This document shows positions 9,401 to 18,260 of a stretch of 64,000 nucleotides of DNA, one piece after another. The stretch lies in contig JALNWE010000004.1 of the NCBI GenBank assembly GCA_023231065.1, forward strand, positions 20,973 to 84,972, read 5' to 3'. Numbering within the stretch: the first letter of the stretch is position 1; each line of letters starts with the position of its first letter. The stretch is from Bacteroidales bacterium. GTDB lineage: Bacteria > Bacteroidota > Bacteroidia > Bacteroidales > FEN-979. The translations under genes and the position numbers were made by a program. The notes below the pieces were generated by a model. It had not been told where the DNA came from, did no database searches, and saw only the letters and a program-made list of their open reading frames with translations.

Positions 9401-10999
9401 AAAGGTGAATTCATAATTATCCGGAAGATCGATGGGGAAAAGCTTCTGTATCCCTCCGTAACCGATTCCTTTTGTGAAATCATAATCGAGCCGGATAGCA
9501 TTGCCGTATAATCCTTTTTCATTGGTAAGTTTCAGGTTAACCCCGTCGGACTGGATGAAGGCCCAGCCATTTTTGTTCCCGAATTCATCCAGGGTCATAA
9601 TCTGAGTGTGGGGCGCCGGGGAATATTCAAATCCGAGTTTGTTCAAACCATTCTGAATGACCGGATCCTTCATGACATAATTCCAAACAAGCCCTGTCCT
9701 GAAATTTTCCACCATGATTAGCAAAGGGCCCTGATCGATACCGATAAAATCGTCGTTGAACCACTTGGCTGTCGGATTGAAAGCGTCATAATAACCATAT
9801 TTGCCCCATAGTCTATTGCCATATTTTTTATTGATCGACTGTACCGTAGGCAACACGATTTCAGGAGCGAAGGGCAAAGATGCGAGCGAAGCGTAAGGAG
9901 CAATGGTCCCATCATCGAAATAGTTGAAATCAGGTCCGCTTGTTCCCCTGCCGGCATAGCCCAAAAATTTCTTATCTCCGAAATTATATTTATCCGTGGG
10001 CCCGTCACTTGCCGTAACGCCCCAGCAAAGCGAATCATAACCAACCCATCCCTTCGGGTTATCCATGGCATATTGCCGTTGGACATAAGTTGCGCGGCGT
10101 GAGTTTTCGAAGTAATCGATTCCCTTTTCCTTCATATATGCATCAGCGATTCCGCGAAAATCGATGAACGCCTGTGAAAACTGATGACCGAATAAAGGGG
10201 GAAAAGCCACGTGCGACAAACCTTTATAAGGGGTGTACCATTGATATGACTGTAACCATGACTGGTAGCTTTTTTCAATATTTTTCATCCCGCTCCCGGC
10301 AGCCAAAACATAAAGCAGTAAAGCTTCATTATAACCGCTCCATCCATAATCGTGCAACCCTTTTTCGGGAGTCCATCCCATGGAAATGGTAGAAGCGAAT
10401 TTTCCCGAATCAGGCATTTCCATGAAGTCCCAGTCGATCCTACCCAGTAATTTTGCTGCCAGCGAACGGATCTGGTTTTCAACTTCATTGTCCTTGTTGT
10501 AATAATTCCTTGCAAAAATGATCCCCATCATGAGTATCCCCGTGTCGATGGATGACAGTTCGCAATTCCATTCCCTTGTCCCGGAATTCATCCGGAGGAA
10601 ATGATAATAAAATCCCTTGTATCCTGTCGCGTTGTTATCAGCGCTTTGGACCGACTGGTCAAAGAATGTCAGAATCCTGAGCGTGATCGTTGCCGCCTGT
10701 TCACGGGTTATCCATTTCCTTTCAGCCCCGATGGCAAAGGATGGGATTCCAAAACCTGTGGATGCGATGCTGGCAGGAGCCCAGGTCGCAGTCCGGTCTT
10801 TTACAATTCCCCACACCGGATGATGTTCCTTTAAAAAGAAAAGAAAAGTCTTATGTTGAATAGAGTCGAGCATGGATTCCTCATCGTGGGTCAATTTATA
10901 ATCGACTTTTCCCTGGGATTTGAACACAATTTGCTGGCACCGGGCAGCGGTCAGGGTAAAAATAAAAGCCACAAACAATAAAATCTTACCGACCTTCAT
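6494..10999 (-). CDS. Large fusion: GH144-like glucanase domain, two carbohydrate-binding-like modules, six-hairpin glycosidase-like domain
   Basis: A 1501-residue exported protein with a signal peptide ending near Ala-Arg-Cys-Gln at residue 20. Residues 40-455 form a glycoamylase/GH144-like (alpha/alpha)6 domain (SSTGFGIPSFAIG-type start, DYGWSGYNEALLLY, WGVTASDGP, FIGIDQGPLLIMVENFR). Residues about 465-640 look like a jelly-roll binding module and about 640-755 like an F5/8 (discoidin) module (SYIKGHSPDFIMDGLDGTSW). After a beta-rich region, residues 1050-1440 look like a second six-hairpin glycosidase fold (RSYERSWIRDGALTSSALLKSG). It follows the GH3 gene with a 59-base gap. GH144 enzymes cut beta-1,2-glucans, either endo or by releasing sophorose. 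The C-terminal catalytic-like domain is not one I can assign to a numbered family. Confidence 0.75.
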   Translation of the reverse strand: MKVGKILLFVAFIFTLTAARCQQIVFKSQGKVDYKLTHDEESMLDSIQHKTFLFFLKEHHPVWGIVKDRTATWAPASIASTGFGIPSFAIGAERKWITREQAATITLRILTFFDQSVQSADNNATGYKGFYYHFLRMNSGTREWNCELSSIDTGILMMGIIFARNYYNKDNEVENQIRSLAAKLLGRIDWDFMEMPDSGKFASTISMGWTPEKGLHDYGWSGYNEALLLYVLAAGSGMKNIEKSYQSWLQSYQWYTPYKGLSHVAFPPLFGHQFSQAFIDFRGIADAYMKEKGIDYFENSRRATYVQRQYAMDNPKGWVGYDSLCWGVTASDGPTDKYNFGDKKFLGYAGRGTSGPDFNYFDDGTIAPYASLASLPFAPEIVLPTVQSINKKYGNRLWGKYGYYDAFNPTAKWFNDDFIGIDQGPLLIMVENFRTGLVWNYVMKDPVIQNGLNKLGFEYSPAPHTQIMTLDEFGNKNGWAFIQSDGVNLKLTNEKGLYGNAIRLDYDFTKGIGYGGIQKLFPIDLPDNYEFTFYLKADSPANNFEIKFIDSAGNNVWWVNNRNYDFPREWKKIRIKKRHIHFAWGPTTDQSFKRVDRIEFTIASFVGGKGTIWIDDLKFEKLPPETKSYPSPSVKASSYIKGHSPDFIMDGLDGTSWQSDGTDNQEIIIDFKAKREFGGVQIGWLKDHAAKDFDVLISEDGKKWEKPCSIQSNGNEVSFIRLPEAEAEFVKLNFIKSSSGKGFGICEVKFPDIENSLTQNDFLIYAAKNSPVGNYPRYFLGQASYWTITGVNNDVREALINEDGMVEVDKARFSIEPMIKIKDSLYNWSNVRSSQLMDSKNPKEFTFIPSVAWRCKDLKFTTGIIASGEANKNSVLNIRYSFNNLSGEPKDFEFYLLVRPFQVNPYYQFLNLTGGAGKINSIREGDGRILVDDDKVILSQKKYDAFGASMFEEGNIVDLLRKGCLPQNKSVVDQSGLANGIIKYSLHLNPGEQTEFFVVVPFYGKDDKNGNLSYNFIQEQCNKSTEFWRQKVGHIRFNLPESANKIVDTYKSNLVYILVNRDKSGIQPGSRSYERSWIRDGALTSSALLKSGIVKEVKEFIDWFTDHQFENGKVPCVVDFRGPDPVPENDSHGEMIYLVKEYFNFTKDTAFLRSKNKNVLKAVEYIESLIAQRSSDRFKNGNDSMRAYYGLVTESISHEGYSAKPMHSYWDDFFTMKGLKDAAEIQEILGEQEAYERIKKVRDTFRENLYASLQLAMKNRDIDYIPGCVELGDFDATSTTVALTPCNELNNLPKPQVYNTFDKYYDFFKNRRDGKIDWVNYTPYENRLIGSFIMLDQPERAHELIDFFLHDQRPQGWNHWAEVVWKDYRTPRYIGDMPHTWVGSDFINAIRALFVYENEQDQSLVIASALYQDWIDSPTGMSVGNLPTYYGEISYAIKKDQEKYLFSISGNLQLPANGIKIKNFNGSKLPSKVTVNGEERKDFTEKEISVNTCPAEIIIYY

Positions 11000-11058
11000 A
11001 TAAATGTCCTTTAAAAGTTTAATTCCCGATCATTTTACCCTGGACCATCAGAATCACT

Positions 11059-13302
11059 TCAGTTCAGGAAAATAGATGTTGAGATTGTTTCCTTTGAATT
11101 GGAGCCTATTTGGATGATAAATTCACCAGGTTCCCAGTATTTTTTCAGATCGGGATGATAAAAGGCAAGATCATCCCTGGTCAGGATAAAGGTTATTGTC
11201 CTTGTTTTTCCTTTAGGGACCAGTATTTTTTGGAACCCTTTAAGCTCTTTAACCGGGCGGGTAATGGCGCCAATTTTGTCATGGACATATAGCTGGACCA
11301 CTTCTTCCCCATCGCGGTCACCGGTGTTGGTAACATGGGCCCTGATATTGACAGTGTCCCCTGAAAGGGTAGCTTCCAGACCAGAATATGTGAATGAGGT
11401 ATAGCTTAACCCATATCCGAATGGGTAAAGAGGATCATTGTCAACATCAAGGTAACGGGAAACGTATTTTTCATCCGGTTTTTCAGGGTTAAACGGTCTC
11501 CCTGTATTTTTTGAATTATAAAACAACGGGATCTGTCCGACATTTTTAGGGAAAGTCATGGTCAGTTTGCCCGATGGGTTGATATCACCGAAAAGGATGT
11601 CGGCGATTCCATTTCCTGCCTGGGTCCCCCCAAACCATGATTCGAGGATGGCAGGCGCAATTTCGTTCAGCCTGGTCAAAGTCAGCGGGCGTCCGTTGAA
11701 CAACACCACCACGATCGGTTTCCCCGTATTGATGATCATTTCAGCCAGTTCTTCCTGTACGCCGGGAAGGTTGAGACCGGAGCGGCTGGCGGCTTCTCCG
11801 CTCATTTCGCGATCCTCTCCCAGCGCGAGTATCACGTAATCTGCATGGTTTGCCACATCCAGGGCTTTTTCGAACCCGCTTTTGTCGGCATCGTTCACAT
11901 TACATCCTTTTTCAAAGACGACCGGTATCTTTCCGTTGACCTTGTTTCTAATTCCTTCCAGAAGGGTAATGCACTTTTCCCATTCTCCCGCCGCTGACCA
12001 GCCACCCAGCATGTCTCCCTTTGAATCGGCCAGCGGGCCAATCACGGCGATGCTTCCAACCCCTGCGGGAATGGGAAGCGTTTGTTTGTCATTCTTCAGC
12101 AGGACACAACTTTCGGTAACCATTTTCCGGGCCAAGGCCAGCTTTTCCGGGGTCATGATCTCTGTTTCCTGGCGCGTTTTATTGCAATAACGATAGGGAT
12201 CTTCAAAAAGTCCTAACAGCGCTTTGGCTTCTAATACTGACCGTACGGCTTCATCGATCCTCGCCTGAGAGACTTTTTTTTCGTTCAATAATTCTCCAAG
12301 GTAATTCAAAAACGTACTACCCTCCATGTCCATATCCACGCCGGCATTTATCGCCAACCGGGCAGCATCCTTATTGTCTTCCGCAACGCCATGATTGACC
12401 ATTTCATTGATGGCGGTCCAGTCAGTCACAATAAATCCCTTAAAACCCCATTCTTTTCTCAGGAGATCAGTCAGGAGCCAGGCATTGCAGGTGGAAGGGA
12501 TCCCGGCTATTTCATTGAAAGAGGTCATAAGAGACCCGGCGCCGGCATCAACAGCCGCTTTGTAAGGAGGAAGATACCATTCATACAGGGAGACTGGCGA
12601 CATATCCACGGGGTTATAATCGCGACCAGCCATAGCGGCCCCGTAGGCGGCAAAATGCTTAACACAAGCCATGAGGGTGTTTTCTGATTTCAGGTCATTG
12701 CCCTGGAATCCCCTGACCCTGGCTGCCGCGATCTTACCCCCTAACCATGCGTCTTCACCGGCGGCTTCCATCACCCTTCCCCACCGGGGATCACGCGCTA
12801 TATCGACCATCGGCGCAAAAGTCCAGTTGATCCCTGCCGCGGTAGCTTCAATGGCCGCAACCCGTTCGGCTTCTTCAATCAGCTTTAAATTCCAGGTGCA
12901 AGCCTGGCCTAAAGGGATCGGAAAGATCGTACGGAACCCATGGATCACATCATAACCAAAAAGCAAAGGGATCTTCATCCGGGACCCTTCCACTGCCAGC
13001 TTTTGTACTTCCCGGACATAATCAACCGAGAAGGCATTTAAAACGGCTCCTGCATTACCCTCTTTGATCAGTTTTTTGTAATCATTATTCATCGATGGCC
13101 CCGTGTTGTCCCATCCTGATGCAAACAGCGAAAGCTGACCGATCTTTTCTTCGATGGTCATCTGCCTCATTAAAGTTTCGATTTTTATCTGATCGGCAGG
13201 AGAAATATTTTGTCTGGTATTTTTCTGTGCTTCAACTGAATGACATAAAATCAGTATGGCAACCAGCAGGAAAAGGATTTTCGGTTTGGAACTTTTCATC
13301 AA
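11059..13302 (-). CDS. GH3 beta-glucosidase, periplasmic (BglX-like; probable beta-1,2-glucosidase)
   Basis: A 747-residue enzyme with a clear signal peptide (hydrophobic core then SVEAQ, residues 1-25). It has the three-part GH3 layout: N-terminal barrel with the nucleophile Asp in FIVTDWTAINE near residue 293, the GH3 C-terminal alpha/beta domain (LLKNDKQTLPIP, ALGEDREMSGEAASRS), and a fibronectin-III-like end (DGEEVVQLYVHD). Length and layout match BglX-type beta-glucosidases. It lies between the two GH144-type genes. A Bacteroides GH3 of this type prefers sophorose, so I infer removal of glucose from beta-1,2-linked oligosaccharides in the periplasm; the sequence alone does not exclude beta-1,3 or beta-1,4 activity. 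Confidence 0.88.
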   Translation of the reverse strand: MMKSSKPKILFLLVAILILCHSVEAQKNTRQNISPADQIKIETLMRQMTIEEKIGQLSLFASGWDNTGPSMNNDYKKLIKEGNAGAVLNAFSVDYVREVQKLAVEGSRMKIPLLFGYDVIHGFRTIFPIPLGQACTWNLKLIEEAERVAAIEATAAGINWTFAPMVDIARDPRWGRVMEAAGEDAWLGGKIAAARVRGFQGNDLKSENTLMACVKHFAAYGAAMAGRDYNPVDMSPVSLYEWYLPPYKAAVDAGAGSLMTSFNEIAGIPSTCNAWLLTDLLRKEWGFKGFIVTDWTAINEMVNHGVAEDNKDAARLAINAGVDMDMEGSTFLNYLGELLNEKKVSQARIDEAVRSVLEAKALLGLFEDPYRYCNKTRQETEIMTPEKLALARKMVTESCVLLKNDKQTLPIPAGVGSIAVIGPLADSKGDMLGGWSAAGEWEKCITLLEGIRNKVNGKIPVVFEKGCNVNDADKSGFEKALDVANHADYVILALGEDREMSGEAASRSGLNLPGVQEELAEMIINTGKPIVVVLFNGRPLTLTRLNEIAPAILESWFGGTQAGNGIADILFGDINPSGKLTMTFPKNVGQIPLFYNSKNTGRPFNPEKPDEKYVSRYLDVDNDPLYPFGYGLSYTSFTYSGLEATLSGDTVNIRAHVTNTGDRDGEEVVQLYVHDKIGAITRPVKELKGFQKILVPKGKTRTITFILTRDDLAFYHPDLKKYWEPGEFIIQIGSNSKETISTSIFLN

Positions 13303-13332
13303 GGGCGGCCCATTATGAATTGTTAATAAAAA

Positions 13333-15315
13333 TCAATGAGTGAACCCAAGTTTTGTAAGGCCGGCCTGGACTTCGGGCGACGACATGAAGAGGTTCCATA
13401 AAAGGGCGGTCCGGTAATTTTCGATCATACAAACGATCGGTCCCTCATCGATGGCAAGATAGGAATCGGCCCACCATCCTTCAGTTACATCATAAGCATC
13501 ATAAAAGCCATAATTTCCCCACAGACGATCCCCCAACTGGTAATAGAAAAACCGGATCGTGTTCATGGATTGTGTTGGGACATACGGCAAAGCGGATATG
13601 GCGGCAGTGGGTGTTATGACCCCAAGGTCGTTGGCAGGTGACTGGGCATCGTAGCCCCAGGGGTTGTCACTGGCTGTAAGCCCCCATGAAAGTTTGCTAT
13701 AATCCATGTAGCCATTGGGATTTGTAAAACAGTGAGTCCAGTTGATCAACGATTGGTTCACATTCTGTTCCCAGTAATTGGCATATTGATCCTGGAGATT
13801 TCGCGGATCAAGACCGAGAAACGAGTAATGGGTAAAGAAAAGCGGACCGCCATAAGGGTCCCCCAGTGGGAGACGATATCCATAATAGCTGTTGCCATTT
13901 TTAATAGCCCCGCTTTTTGCATATCCCTGGTGATAAACCACGGCCGGTATTGGATGAGTGGTCGAGGTGGCAGCAACGATATAGGTGATCAAAGTTTCGT
14001 TGTAACCCTGGATGGGCATGTTCATATGCCATTGGTAATTGGGGGACCAATGCCAGTAGAGGACATTCTGGCCATTCTGCCTGAACCAGTCGTATTCAAC
14101 GGCATCGGTCAGCGTGGTAATCCGCTGGATCAGGGTTTGCTCCGCGGGTATCGCGGCATCCAGGTATTGCTTCATCGCGATCAGCCCTTCGATCATATAG
14201 GAAGTTTCAACCAGATCTGCCCCGTCATCATAAGTGGTGAAAGGATGGACCCTTCCCGTACTCCCGTTCAGCCAATGGGGCCAGGCGCCATGATACCGGT
14301 CGCAGGTTTCCAGAAAGGTCAATATTTTATTCATCCGGGTCAGTCCCTGGTCGCGCGTTATGAATCCCCGTTCCATACCTACAATTAAAGCCATGACCCC
14401 AAAACCGGAACCACCGATGGTAACGACATCGCCGGAGGTATTTCGTTCTCTCGCCAGTCCACAGTTCGGATGGGCAAAATCGTAAAAGTATCGGAATGTC
14501 TGTTCCTGTACCAGGGTAAGGAGCTGATCATCCGGAATGATGGGAAATTTGGGCGTTGAATCCAGCGCGGTATAGAACGCGTTGTAAAAGCCATCGAAAG
14601 GGAACCCGTTTTGGGAGGTTAAATTCTTAGAAATATTCAAAAAGCACCTGGAATAGTCCGTCAATTGTTTTGAATTTGTGATAAGGAGTTTTTTATTTTC
14701 ATTGGTGAGAGAAAAGATAAGCGGCATCCCTGACGACATAGTAAAAAAAGAGCTAAGGGTTGAAGGGTCCAAAGGGTCCGAAAAGGTAATTTCAACTTTC
14801 ACAGAATCCTTTTTCCCATTGATATTTTTCGGGACCATGGGCACCTGGAAAGGTTGTTTGTTTATGGTGATGGTTTCGATAGTGAGTTTACCGGCAATTG
14901 TGGTGAAAAGTAACTCTACTCCCGTGAATGTTTCGCCGTTGATTCCTTTTAATCCTGATGTGACCTGCAATCGATAGTTTGCGGAATGATCCAGCGGTTG
15001 TTGAAAAACAAGCCGGACCGCTGTATTGTTTTGAAACAGCGTAAGGTCACAGGGTATTTCTGTATTATTGGTTTTTGTGAGTAAAATGCTGCCATTTGCA
15101 GAAGAAGGGTCAAGGGTGTTATTAAAATATATATAAATAGAGCTGTCAACCGGGACATCTTTGGCCGTCTCCCCGATTTTAAGAATTACAGGCCCGGCTT
15201 TTACCTGTGCTAACTGGATTGAACCGGTCGGTGTATCTGAACTTTTCTTTTTACACCCGGTACAGAAAAAAATGGCAACTACCAGGAATGCTGCAATAAT
15301 CGGATAAACTCTCAT
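13333..15315 (-). CDS. GH144 endo-beta-1,2-glucanase, surface lipoprotein
   Basis: A 660-residue lipoprotein: hydrophobic leader, lipobox FFCTGC with Cys near residue 21, then KKKSSD. Residues 30-135 and 140-245 are two Big_5-type Ig-like domains. Residues 260-655 are the GH144/glycoamylase (alpha/alpha)6 catalytic domain, with QTFRYFYDFAHPNCGLARER, GSGFGVMALIVGMERGF, IQGYNETLITYIVA, LSWGLTASDNPWGY and YLAIDEGPIVCMIENYR. GH144 was founded on an endo-beta-1,2-glucanase from Chitinophaga. It is the first enzyme gene after the SusC/SusD/surface-protein block, separated from it by a terminator. As a lipoprotein with spacer domains it is well placed to cut glucan at the cell surface for SusCD import. 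Family call is strong; localisation is inferred. Confidence 0.85.
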   Translation of the reverse strand: MRVYPIIAAFLVVAIFFCTGCKKKSSDTPTGSIQLAQVKAGPVILKIGETAKDVPVDSSIYIYFNNTLDPSSANGSILLTKTNNTEIPCDLTLFQNNTAVRLVFQQPLDHSANYRLQVTSGLKGINGETFTGVELLFTTIAGKLTIETITINKQPFQVPMVPKNINGKKDSVKVEITFSDPLDPSTLSSFFTMSSGMPLIFSLTNENKKLLITNSKQLTDYSRCFLNISKNLTSQNGFPFDGFYNAFYTALDSTPKFPIIPDDQLLTLVQEQTFRYFYDFAHPNCGLARERNTSGDVVTIGGSGFGVMALIVGMERGFITRDQGLTRMNKILTFLETCDRYHGAWPHWLNGSTGRVHPFTTYDDGADLVETSYMIEGLIAMKQYLDAAIPAEQTLIQRITTLTDAVEYDWFRQNGQNVLYWHWSPNYQWHMNMPIQGYNETLITYIVAATSTTHPIPAVVYHQGYAKSGAIKNGNSYYGYRLPLGDPYGGPLFFTHYSFLGLDPRNLQDQYANYWEQNVNQSLINWTHCFTNPNGYMDYSKLSWGLTASDNPWGYDAQSPANDLGVITPTAAISALPYVPTQSMNTIRFFYYQLGDRLWGNYGFYDAYDVTEGWWADSYLAIDEGPIVCMIENYRTALLWNLFMSSPEVQAGLTKLGFTH

Positions 15316-15355
15316 ATTAAAACCCTCTTTATCAAATTCAGTTTTATTTGGAAAA

Positions 15356-15399
15356 AAGAGGGTGTCTCAAAAGAAATTTTGCTTTTGCGGCACCCTCTT
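15356..15399 (-). terminator. Rho-independent terminator between the surface lipoprotein gene and the GH144 gene
   Basis: On the minus strand the stem AAGAGGGTG pairs with CACCCTCTT, and an inner stem CAAAAG pairs with CTTTTG. The outer 3' arm is followed by a run of T (TTTTTTCC). It lies 19 bases after the stop of the surface lipoprotein gene and 41 bases before the GH144 start. It should limit read-through from susC-susD into the enzyme genes. Confidence 0.75.
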
Positions 15400-15417
15400 C
15401 CGGATAAATAATTGGGA

Positions 15418-16698
15418 TTAAGGTTTTTCTGATTGATACATCAGGTCGATTTCAGTTGCAGTAAGGACCCGGTGGAAAATCCTTACATCATCCAACTGAC
15501 CGCCAAAATGGTTGGAAGTCGGGATGGTATAACCGCCCCACGGTTGGTTGGCCCACAGGGTACCTTGTCTTGATTTGATAAATCCGAAAGCCAGTCTCGG
15601 GTAAACATCAGGCGCAGTGCCTGTCCATTTCAGTCCGGCTGCAGCATTCAATGGTGGATCAGCGAGGGTAAAATCCTCTTCTTTCATCAATTCCCCATTA
15701 AAATACATCTGTGCTTTTTTAGTGGATCCGTTGAACACAAATGTTATTGAGATCCATTTATCCTTGATAACGGAAACCATTCCTTCAGCAGGCGTCGGAG
15801 TGAGGGCTTTACAGTATGTACAGGCTTTCCATCCTCCATTATCCATTGTTAATCCGTCTCCATTGAAAACAAGGTCATGGGGGTTTGTCGCGGGGTCGCC
15901 AACATTGTAGGTCGCGCCAAGTTTACATTCGGCATAGGTTCCCTGAAGTTCAAACTGAAAACCATAATAAGCGCCGAGACCGATGACAAAATGCCCTTTG
16001 GGGTTACCGTCGGCATCAACATGTCCGACTGAGTTTGTCTTCATCCAGAAGTTCAAAGTCATATCAGCAGTGTTTGACAGCTGATCGCCATTTGGAATTT
16101 CTATAATGCTGGTAGTGCCGTCGAAAGTTGCAGCAGTCCCTGCCGAAGCTTTATAGGATGGCGTATAGGTGATGGCAATGACACTATCGGCGTTAAAAGT
16201 ACCGACCTGGTCGTTGGCATTGCCTTCGAAATTCCAGTACGCGATCTGACCAACCGGGACAAAGGTCCCTATGGTAGTGAAGGTCCTGAAGAAACCTGAG
16301 ATCGACTGGCCATCAGTGGAGGATATCGACGGGAAGGTGAGTTTAAACAAAGCTCCGTTCCCCAGTTCTTCATCGGGTATGATGGTGATCTTGTTTCCGG
16401 CTAATGTAACGGTCAGAGGTATGCTTTTCTGATCATAATCCCTTACAAGTGTGATGGAGTTGGTTGTCAGGCTTGCAGCATTTACATCCATCGTGAAAGT
16501 CGCTACAATGACAGGGTCTGATGGAACATTATTCGCCGAGGTGGCGCCGTTCAGATTGATACTTCCTCCCTCTAACTGAGCAACCAGCGAAGAGAGAGAG
16601 AACGGGTCTGAATCACTTTTCTTTTTGCAACTTGACAATCCTACCAGGAACGCAAGTGCAATACACAATGTACTTACTAGAACAATTTGTTTTTTCAT
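15418..16698 (-). CDS. Surface glycan-binding lipoprotein (Big_5 plus LamG-like domain)
   Basis: A 426-residue lipoprotein with lipobox GLSSC near residue 24 followed by KKKSDSD, the charged start common in Bacteroidota surface lipoproteins. Residues about 45-145 form a Big_5 Ig-like domain resembling those of the neighbouring GH144 enzyme (FTMDVNAASLTTNSITLV). Residues about 155-425 are a concanavalin/LamG-like lectin fold (IAYWNFEGNANDQ, TLNFWMKT, QLDDVRIFHRVLTATEI). No catalytic signature is visible. Its place just after susD is where SusE/SusF-like or surface glycan-binding proteins are usually coded, so it probably binds beta-1,2-glucan at the outer membrane. A terminator follows the stop codon. 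Confidence 0.75.
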   Translation of the reverse strand: MKKQIVLVSTLCIALAFLVGLSSCKKKSDSDPFSLSSLVAQLEGGSINLNGATSANNVPSDPVIVATFTMDVNAASLTTNSITLVRDYDQKSIPLTVTLAGNKITIIPDEELGNGALFKLTFPSISSTDGQSISGFFRTFTTIGTFVPVGQIAYWNFEGNANDQVGTFNADSVIAITYTPSYKASAGTAATFDGTTSIIEIPNGDQLSNTADMTLNFWMKTNSVGHVDADGNPKGHFVIGLGAYYGFQFELQGTYAECKLGATYNVGDPATNPHDLVFNGDGLTMDNGGWKACTYCKALTPTPAEGMVSVIKDKWISITFVFNGSTKKAQMYFNGELMKEEDFTLADPPLNAAAGLKWTGTAPDVYPRLAFGFIKSRQGTLWANQPWGGYTIPTSNHFGGQLDDVRIFHRVLTATEIDLMYQSEKP

Positions 16699-16762
16699 GG
16701 TTTTAATCGATTTAGGTTAATTATTTGTGATGATTAATAGATATCCGGATTAAATAAATCAG

Positions 16763-18256
16763 TTACCAGTTCGGGTTTTGTGTTAAAGATCCCTGTGAAA
16801 TATCAATTTCACTTTGTGGTATCGGTAGAAGTTCATGTTTCCCGGCAACAAACCCAAGCGGGCCTAACACCTGTGCCGCCCTGCCAGTCCTGATCAAATC
16901 CCAGAAACGCCATCCTTCCATGGCCAGTTCATGACGTCTTTCATTAAAAATAATATCGCGTAATTCATCTTTGTTGAGTGTGGTAATATCCGGAAGGATA
17001 GCGTTATTTCCCTGCCGTGCCCTTTGCCTGACCTGGTTGAGATAGAGTAAGGCTTCGCCAGGTTTATCATTTTCATTCAAAGCTTCAGCAGCCATCAACA
17101 AAACATCGGCGTACCTGATCAACCGGCGATGATGTCCATACTGGGTGATGACGTTATCGCCGGGGACCCAGACTTTCCGGGTATAACATTCAATTTCAAT
17201 AATATTGCCATGTTCATCGTAGGTAATGTCAGGGGTAGGTCCGTCGCCAAGGATTTTTATACCATCGATGGTGTCGCCCAGGTTGATAACCGTACCTTTA
17301 TATCTTGGGTCACCGGTTTCGAAAGAATTCCTCAGGTCGATGGTCGGACGGTTAAATCCCCAGCCGCGATTGGGGGTCCCCCGCACTCCCTGGGTGTTGG
17401 CATATTGGTTGCCCCCGCCTGTTGTGATTTCCGACTGGAGAGCCCCTACTTCAAAAACAGATTCAACGCCGTTGTTCCCATTAACGCCATTGGCATCAAT
17501 GAAGAGAGGCTCCAACCCGTATTGATTTGAAGTAATCACATCCATGGCATACTTTTCGGCATCGGGGAAATCATTTCTGAAAAGATAAACCCTTGCCAGT
17601 AATGCCTGGGCGGCCCCTTTGGTTGCCCTGCCGATCTCGGTGTTTTTGTATTCTGATTTAAGGGGTAAATTGTCGATGGCGAAATTCAGGTCACTGATGA
17701 TAAGGGTATATACATCTTCGGCAGAAGACCGTTGGAGTTTTAAAGGAGGATCGGTGGTCGTGACCAGCGGGACCCCGCCCCAGGCCCTTACAAAATCGAA
17801 ATAGATCAATCCACGGATGAATTTAGCTTCGGCGATATACCGGGTTTTCAATTCTTCATCCATCGCGATGGCAGGGATTTTTTCAATCACCACGTTTGCC
17901 CTTTTCACGCCTACATACAATGCATTCCAGTAACGGTCGATGCCATCCTGGGTAGTCGTATGGGTAAACACATCATAGGGGCCCACGGTGGAAGCCGCGT
18001 CGTCAGGGTTACTTCCTTTTCGGGCATCATCCGACATGATATCAAAAATGGGAAAGCCTCCCGCGCTGTAATACCATTCCCTGACGGCTTCATACGTGGC
18101 ATTTGTCGCTAACAAAGCATCCGACGGAGAGGTGGGGAATAATTGCTGGGTCAGCGTGCCCTGAAGGTCTTTCTCCAGAAATTTTTTGCATCCGCTGAAA
18201 AATATGCTGGTTGTGACGACCAGGATCGAAAAATATAATTTGGCTTGTGTTCTCAT
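16763..18256 (-). CDS. SusD-like outer membrane glycan-binding lipoprotein (RagB/SusD family)
   Basis: A 497-residue lipoprotein with lipobox SIFFSGC at residues 17-23 followed by KKFLEKD. The N-terminal part has the SusD hallmarks (TNATYEAVREWYYS, ALYVGVKRANVVIEKI, AEAKFIRGLIYFDFVRAWGGVPL), the middle holds TPR helices (GAAQALLARVYLFRNDFPDAEKYA), and the C-terminus has RYADVLLMAAEALNE, FNERRHELAMEGWRFWDLIR and the typical end QNPNW. It starts 4 bases after the susC stop, so the two form one unit. SusD proteins cap the SusC barrel and capture oligosaccharides; here the ligand is probably beta-1,2-glucan fragments. Confidence 0.95.
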   Translation of the reverse strand: MRTQAKLYFSILVVTTSIFFSGCKKFLEKDLQGTLTQQLFPTSPSDALLATNATYEAVREWYYSAGGFPIFDIMSDDARKGSNPDDAASTVGPYDVFTHTTTQDGIDRYWNALYVGVKRANVVIEKIPAIAMDEELKTRYIAEAKFIRGLIYFDFVRAWGGVPLVTTTDPPLKLQRSSAEDVYTLIISDLNFAIDNLPLKSEYKNTEIGRATKGAAQALLARVYLFRNDFPDAEKYAMDVITSNQYGLEPLFIDANGVNGNNGVESVFEVGALQSEITTGGGNQYANTQGVRGTPNRGWGFNRPTIDLRNSFETGDPRYKGTVINLGDTIDGIKILGDGPTPDITYDEHGNIIEIECYTRKVWVPGDNVITQYGHHRRLIRYADVLLMAAEALNENDKPGEALLYLNQVRQRARQGNNAILPDITTLNKDELRDIIFNERRHELAMEGWRFWDLIRTGRAAQVLGPLGFVAGKHELLPIPQSEIDISQGSLTQNPNW

Positions 18257-18260
18257 ATCC

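Noticed and set aside
13732..14388. A 218-codon open frame antisense to the GH144 gene
   Set aside because: It is fully inside the catalytic domain of GH144 and encodes nothing recognisable.
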